In this document: positions 6,293 through 9,122 of the stretch, piece by piece
Layout of the letters: each line of letters starts with the position of its first letter
Numbering within the stretch: the first letter of the stretch is position 1
DNA from: an uncultured Collinsella sp.
GTDB taxonomy: Bacteria; Actinomycetota; Coriobacteriia; Coriobacteriales; Coriobacteriaceae
Assembly: GCA_900554985.1 (NCBI GenBank)
Contig: USJQ01000029.1
Span: 1 to 9,122 of the forward strand
Reading direction: 5' to 3'
DNA: 9,122 bases
The notes under the pieces: model-generated
What the model saw: the letters and a program-made list of their open reading frames with translations, nothing else
What the model was told of the DNA's origin: nothing
Database searches by the model: none
Made by a program: the position numbers and the translations under genes

Positions 6293-8116
6293 TTACGCAA
6301 TCATCTGGAAGAACTCGGCAACAGGGCCAAGCGCCAGGGCCGGGAAGAAGCTCAGGGCACCGATCAGCAGAACGATGAACACGAGCAGGAATACGAACAT
6401 GGCATTGGTGGTAGACAGGGTACCGGCGCTCTCGGCGACCTTACCCTTCTTGGCCAGCGAGCCGGCGATAGCCAGCGTACCGATGATGGGCATGAAACGG
6501 GCGAACAGCATCTCGAGGCCGAGCATGACGTTGATCCAGGGAATGTTGCAGTTCATGCCTGCAAACGCCGAGCCGTTGTTGCCGCCGCATGAGGTGAAGG
6601 CATACAGCACCTCGGAGAAGCCGTGCGCGCCACCATTGTTGAGCTGGTCGGCAAGACCGGGCACCATGCAGGCGATGGCCGAACACACCAGAATGGCAAA
6701 CGGAGTTGCCAGGCACAGGACAACTGCCCAGCGCATCTCGCCCGGCTCGATCTTCTTGCCCAGGAACTCAGGCGTGCGTCCGACCATAAGGCCGGCGATG
6801 AACACTGTAAGGATGGCGAAGCCGATCATGCCATACAGGCCGCAGCCCACGCCGCCGAAAACGACCTCGCCCAGAGCCATCTGGAGCATCTGGACAAAAC
6901 CGCCCAGCGGGGTGTAGGAGTCGTGCATGGAGTTAACCGAGCCGTTGGAAGCGGCGGTGGTGTAAGCCGACCACGTGGAGGAGGTGGCGATACCGAAGCG
7001 GCTCTCCTTACCCTCCATGTTGCCGCCGGCCTGGCCGTCGGTCATCTCGATATTGACCGCTCCGCCATCGGCCAGCTGCGGGGTGCCCGCATGCTCGTTG
7101 ACGGCGATGATGCCGGTGAAGATCACCAGCAGGATGAACATGGCGGCAAAGATGGCCTTGCCCTGCTTGGTGTTCTTGACGCCGATACCGAAGGTGAAGC
7201 AACAGGCGGCCGGGATCAGCGGCAAGCTGGTCATCTCGATGATGTTGGTGAAGGCACTGGGGTTCTCATACGGATGGGCGGAGTTCACGCCGAAGAAGCC
7301 GCCGCCGTTGGTGCCGGACTGCTTGATGGCGACCTGAGGAGCCGCGGGACCCTGGGGCAGGAACTGCTCGGTGACCACGCGCGCGCCCTCGACAACCTTG
7401 CCGTCGACCTTGACCGTGTCGCCCTCGATCTGGGCGCCGTCGATGACGCTCAAGCCGCCGTCTGCATTAGGCTGGACAGCGACAGGCTCTACGAGCTCAG
7501 CCTTCTGAGCCGGCTGGAAGTTGGAGATGACACCACCGGCAGCCAGGCAGATGCCAAACACGAGGTTCAGCGGAATGAGCACATACAGGACGGTGCGGGT
7601 GAGGTCGACCCAGAAGGAACCCAGACCCTGCTCCTTGACCCGACGGAAGCCGCGGATGAGCGCGAACATGACCGCAATACCGGTGCCGGCGGACAAGAAG
7701 TTTTGCACGGTGAGGCCCATGAACTGCACAAGGTAGGACAGGGTGGTCTCACCGGAATAGGATTGCCAATTGGTGTTGGTTATGAAGGAAGCAGCCGTAT
7801 TGAACGACAGATCCCATGACACACCCGGCAGGTGCTGGGGATTGCCTGGCAAGAAGGGCTGAAGCGCCTGGAGTGCCACAAGGGCCACGAGGCCGATCCC
7901 CGAAAAGACCAGCACGCTTGCCAGATAGCGCCTACACCCCATCTGCTCTGCCGCGTCGATGCGAAGCAGACGATAGACGCCACGCTCCACAGGAGCAATC
8001 ACAGGCGACAGGAACGTATGCTCGCCATCCATGATATGGGCCATGAACCGACCGAGCGGAACGGCCAGGACGACGAGCACGGCAAAGTACAAGATGTACT
8101 GAATCGCAGCGTCCAT
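6293..8116 (-). CDS. kdpA: Potassium-transporting ATPase subunit KdpA (K+ channel-like subunit)
   Basis: 607 residues, against 557 in E. coli. KdpA is the membrane subunit that selects K+ and passes it to KdpB. All four pore loops of the channel fold are recognisable: TNTNWQSYSGE (113-123), GTNGGGFF (268-275), TTAASNGSV (386-394) and TSCGGNNGSAF (508-518). MEGKESRFG (367-375) and GEVVFGGVGCGLYGM (416-430) are further family signatures. The extra length lies in two exposed loops, chiefly about 203-252 (hydrophilic, containing VKVDGKVVEG) and about 340-366, both before a pore loop. The start ATG 8116 lies three bases after the kdpF stop. A GAGGAG lies 13 bases upstream, a rather long spacing, so translation may depend on coupling to kdpF. 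The kdpA stop overlaps the kdpB ribosome site. Confidence 0.96.
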   Translation of the reverse strand: MDAAIQYILYFAVLVVLAVPLGRFMAHIMDGEHTFLSPVIAPVERGVYRLLRIDAAEQMGCRRYLASVLVFSGIGLVALVALQALQPFLPGNPQHLPGVSWDLSFNTAASFITNTNWQSYSGETTLSYLVQFMGLTVQNFLSAGTGIAVMFALIRGFRRVKEQGLGSFWVDLTRTVLYVLIPLNLVFGICLAAGGVISNFQPAQKAELVEPVAVQPNADGGLSVIDGAQIEGDTVKVDGKVVEGARVVTEQFLPQGPAAPQVAIKQSGTNGGGFFGVNSAHPYENPSAFTNIIEMTSLPLIPAACCFTFGIGVKNTKQGKAIFAAMFILLVIFTGIIAVNEHAGTPQLADGGAVNIEMTDGQAGGNMEGKESRFGIATSSTWSAYTTAASNGSVNSMHDSYTPLGGFVQMLQMALGEVVFGGVGCGLYGMIGFAILTVFIAGLMVGRTPEFLGKKIEPGEMRWAVVLCLATPFAILVCSAIACMVPGLADQLNNGGAHGFSEVLYAFTSCGGNNGSAFAGMNCNIPWINVMLGLEMLFARFMPIIGTLAIAGSLAKKGKVAESAGTLSTTNAMFVFLLVFIVLLIGALSFFPALALGPVAEFFQMIA

Positions 8117-8119
8117 AGT

Positions 8120-8206
8120 TTACGAATCACTCCTCATCAGAATGTAGATGTAATAGATAAGGAGTCCGATGCAGACGACTCCGATAATGGGAATGAGGAT
8201 GTCCAT
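8120..8206 (-). CDS. kdpF: Potassium-transporting ATPase small subunit KdpF
   Basis: A 28-residue, single-helix membrane peptide: MDILIPIIGVVCIG, then LLIYYIYILMRSDS. E. coli KdpF has 29 residues. KdpF sits at the edge of KdpA in the KdpFABC complex and stabilises it. The start is ATG 8206 with AAAGGGG about eight bases upstream. The frame stays open to 8314, but that extra stretch is hydrophilic, unlike KdpF, and covers the promoter region. It is the first gene of the operon and ends three bases before kdpA, a spacing that suggests coupled translation. It is easily missed because of its size. Confidence 0.9.
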   Translation of the reverse strand: MDILIPIIGVVCIGLLIYYIYILMRSDS

Positions 8207-8226
8207 TACCGCCCCTTTCACGCGCG

Positions 8227-8259
8227 GTCCGATGTCTCGGACGCCTGCTCTCGCAAGCG
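8227..8259 (-). promoter_or_regulatory. Two adjacent hairpins in the kdpF leader
   Basis: On the - strand transcript a 7-pair stem with a GAGA tetraloop (CGCTTGC-GAGA-GCAGGCG, one G:U pair) is followed at once by a 6-pair stem, GTCCGA-GACA-TCGGAC. Together they cover 8259-8227 (one shared base) and end about a dozen bases before the kdpF ribosome site. No U tract follows, so this is not an obvious attenuator. They could stabilise the message or influence kdpF translation. I see no match to the c-di-AMP (ydaO) riboswitch that controls potassium genes in some Gram-positives. Confidence 0.4.
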
Positions 8260-8318
8260 CCTGGGGACAGTAAACGCTTCTAGAGATTAAAGAGGCGTGA
8301 GGACCGGGGCTCACGACC

Positions 8319-8340
8319 TTAAGATGCCGTAAAGATGCAG
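8319..8340. promoter_or_regulatory. Candidate KdpE operator (11-bp direct repeat)
   Basis: TTAAGATGC (8319-8327) recurs as TAAAGATGC (8330-8338), eight of nine identical, offset by 11 bp. OmpR-family regulators such as KdpE bind head-to-tail repeats with about this spacing, on one face of the helix. It lies just upstream of the presumed -35 of kdpFABC, the usual place for an activator, and about 32 bases before the kdpD -10. The assignment to KdpE is inference. Confidence 0.45.
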
Positions 8341-8449
8341 GTAGAAAGCACTATTGCGGCTGCAGTGCGCCTATACTCGACCTCGCGAGCATACAGTGGC
8401 GTCCTCACCGCGTATGCACGCATGGACAACGTTTCAGAAAGGCTACGCT

Positions 8450-9122
8450 ATGCAGCGCGACGCATCGGACACTCGCGTCAATCCAGACCTCATCCTCAAG
8501 GCAATTGAGAAAGACGAGGTCGCCGATGACGCTCGAACCAGCCGGGGACACCTCAAGATTTTCTTTGGCTACGCTGCTGGCGCAGGCAAAACCTATGCGA
8601 TGCTTCAAGCCGCCCACGCCGCCAAGCGGCGAGGTGTCGACGTCGTCGCGGGATACATCGAGCCGCACGAACGGCCGGCAACTGCCCATCTTGCACAAGG
8701 GCTTGAGAACGTGCCCTGTAAACTCATCGAGCACAACGGCATTGCGCTCAGCGAGTTCGATCTAGATGCGGCTATCGAACGCGCCCCTCAGCTCATCCTT
8801 GTCGACGAGCTCGCCCATACGAATGCGCCGGGGTCTCGCCACGACAAACGCTATCAAGACGTCGAGGAACTTCTACATGCAGGCATCGACGTCTATACGA
8901 CCGTGAACGTTCAGCATATCGAGAGCCTAAACGACATGGTTGCATCCATCACCGGCGTTGTCGTGAGCGAACGAATCCCCGACCGCATCTTCGATGATGC
9001 CGACCAGGTCGAGCTCGTTGACATAGAGCCCGAAGACCTACTTGAGCGCCTTCGCGCCGGCCTCGTCTACCGTCCGGCACCAGCCGAGCGAGCGCAACAG
9101 CATCTTTTTACCGTCGAGGACC
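8450..9122 (+). CDS. kdpD: Osmosensitive K+ channel / potassium sensor histidine kinase KdpD, N-terminal part
   Basis: The first 224 codons are visible and the gene runs off the right edge. KdpD is the membrane sensor kinase that phosphorylates KdpE when K+ is scarce. The conserved N-terminal cytoplasmic domain is present: NPDLILKAIE (11-20), a P-loop GYAAGAGKTYAML (40-52), GYIEPHERPAT (68-78), Walker B LILVDELAHTNAPGSRH (115-131), DVYTTVNVQHIESLND (147-162) and RLRAGLVYRPAPAERAQQHL (200-219). The universal-stress domain, four membrane helices and kinase core should follow outside. The start is ATG 8450 because AGAAAGG stands about eight bases upstream; an in-frame ATG at 8414 has no ribosome site. 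It is divergent from the kdpF operon it should control, and kdpE probably follows it. Confidence 0.95.
   Translation, partial: MQRDASDTRVNPDLILKAIEKDEVADDARTSRGHLKIFFGYAAGAGKTYAMLQAAHAAKRRGVDVVAGYIEPHERPATAHLAQGLENVPCKLIEHNGIALSEFDLDAAIERAPQLILVDELAHTNAPGSRHDKRYQDVEELLHAGIDVYTTVNVQHIESLNDMVASITGVVVSERIPDRIFDDADQVELVDIEPEDLLERLRAGLVYRPAPAERAQQHLFTVED

Larger units (their letters stand above)
8207..8449. promoter_or_regulatory. Divergent kdpF / kdpD control region
   Basis: 243 bases between divergent start codons. For kdpD (+), TATACT at 8372-8377 is a good -10, but no matching -35 stands 16-19 bases away. For kdpFABC (-), TTTAAT (+ strand 8286-8291) is a possible -10, again with a poor -35, as expected for an activator-dependent promoter. 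A dyad CGTGAG / CTCACG (8296-8301, 8310-8315) overlaps that -35 position. The direct repeat at 8319-8338 lies just upstream and is listed separately, as are the leader hairpins. Promoter positions are inferred. Confidence 0.45.

Noticed and set aside
6623..7819. 398-codon open frame on the + strand opposite kdpA, and a 342-codon one (5143-6171) opposite kdpB
   Set aside because: Both mirror well-recognised genes, have no known motifs and no ribosome site, so they are antisense shadows.
8207..8330. c-di-AMP (ydaO) riboswitch upstream of kdpF
   Set aside because: The leader is short and shows two simple hairpins. The conserved multi-helix core of that riboswitch is not visible.
8354..8377. TTGCGG ... 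TATACT as a full kdpD promoter
   Set aside because: The two hexamers are only 12 bases apart, too close for a normal sigma-70-type promoter. Only the -10 was kept as a candidate.

Overview
The window looks like a chromosomal segment from a GC-rich actinobacterium of the class Coriobacteriia, most likely Collinsella or a close relative. This rests on remembered resemblance of the Kdp and flavoenzyme proteins and on codon usage, not on a search. The left end (about 1-960) is visibly poorer in GC than the rest and looks like an acquired cassette.

Layout. (1) 1-788, + strand: 3' part of a standalone AAA/ORC-like ATPase gene running in from the left. (2) 809-994: a cluster of four related palindromes spaced 32, 41 and 32 bp centre to centre, followed by a strong hairpin terminator. 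(3) 1012-1291, + strand: C-terminal remnant of a GntR/FadR-type (FCD domain) regulator, with its front missing and a frameshift in a run of six A. (4) 1311-1407: two adjacent long inverted repeats. (5) 1426-3375, - strand: a 649-residue FMN / 4Fe-4S / FAD enzyme of the dienoyl-CoA reductase / enoate reductase / BaiCD type. (6) 3489-3560: a long stem-loop with a U tract that ends the kdp operon. (7) 3624-8206, - strand: the high-affinity potassium-pump operon kdpF-kdpA-kdpB-kdpC. (8) 8207-8449: a divergent regulatory region. (9) 8450-9122, + strand: start of kdpD, the sensor kinase, cut by the window end.

How the genes work together. KdpFABC is a P-type ATPase complex that scavenges K+ at low external concentration. 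KdpD, with KdpE (presumably just beyond the window), switches the operon on. A direct repeat with 11-bp offset in the divergent region is a candidate KdpE operator.

The main surprise is that kdpB is broken. Its two halves lie in different frames and meet at about 5466, in the middle of the conserved PTTIG-LLSAIG segment. Restoring five bases there gives 684 residues, close to the 682 of E. coli KdpB. Either this strain carries a crippled pump or the assembly has an error. Everything else in the operon looks intact.

I found no convincing new multi-gene system. The least explained structure is the phased palindrome array beside the ATPase gene.
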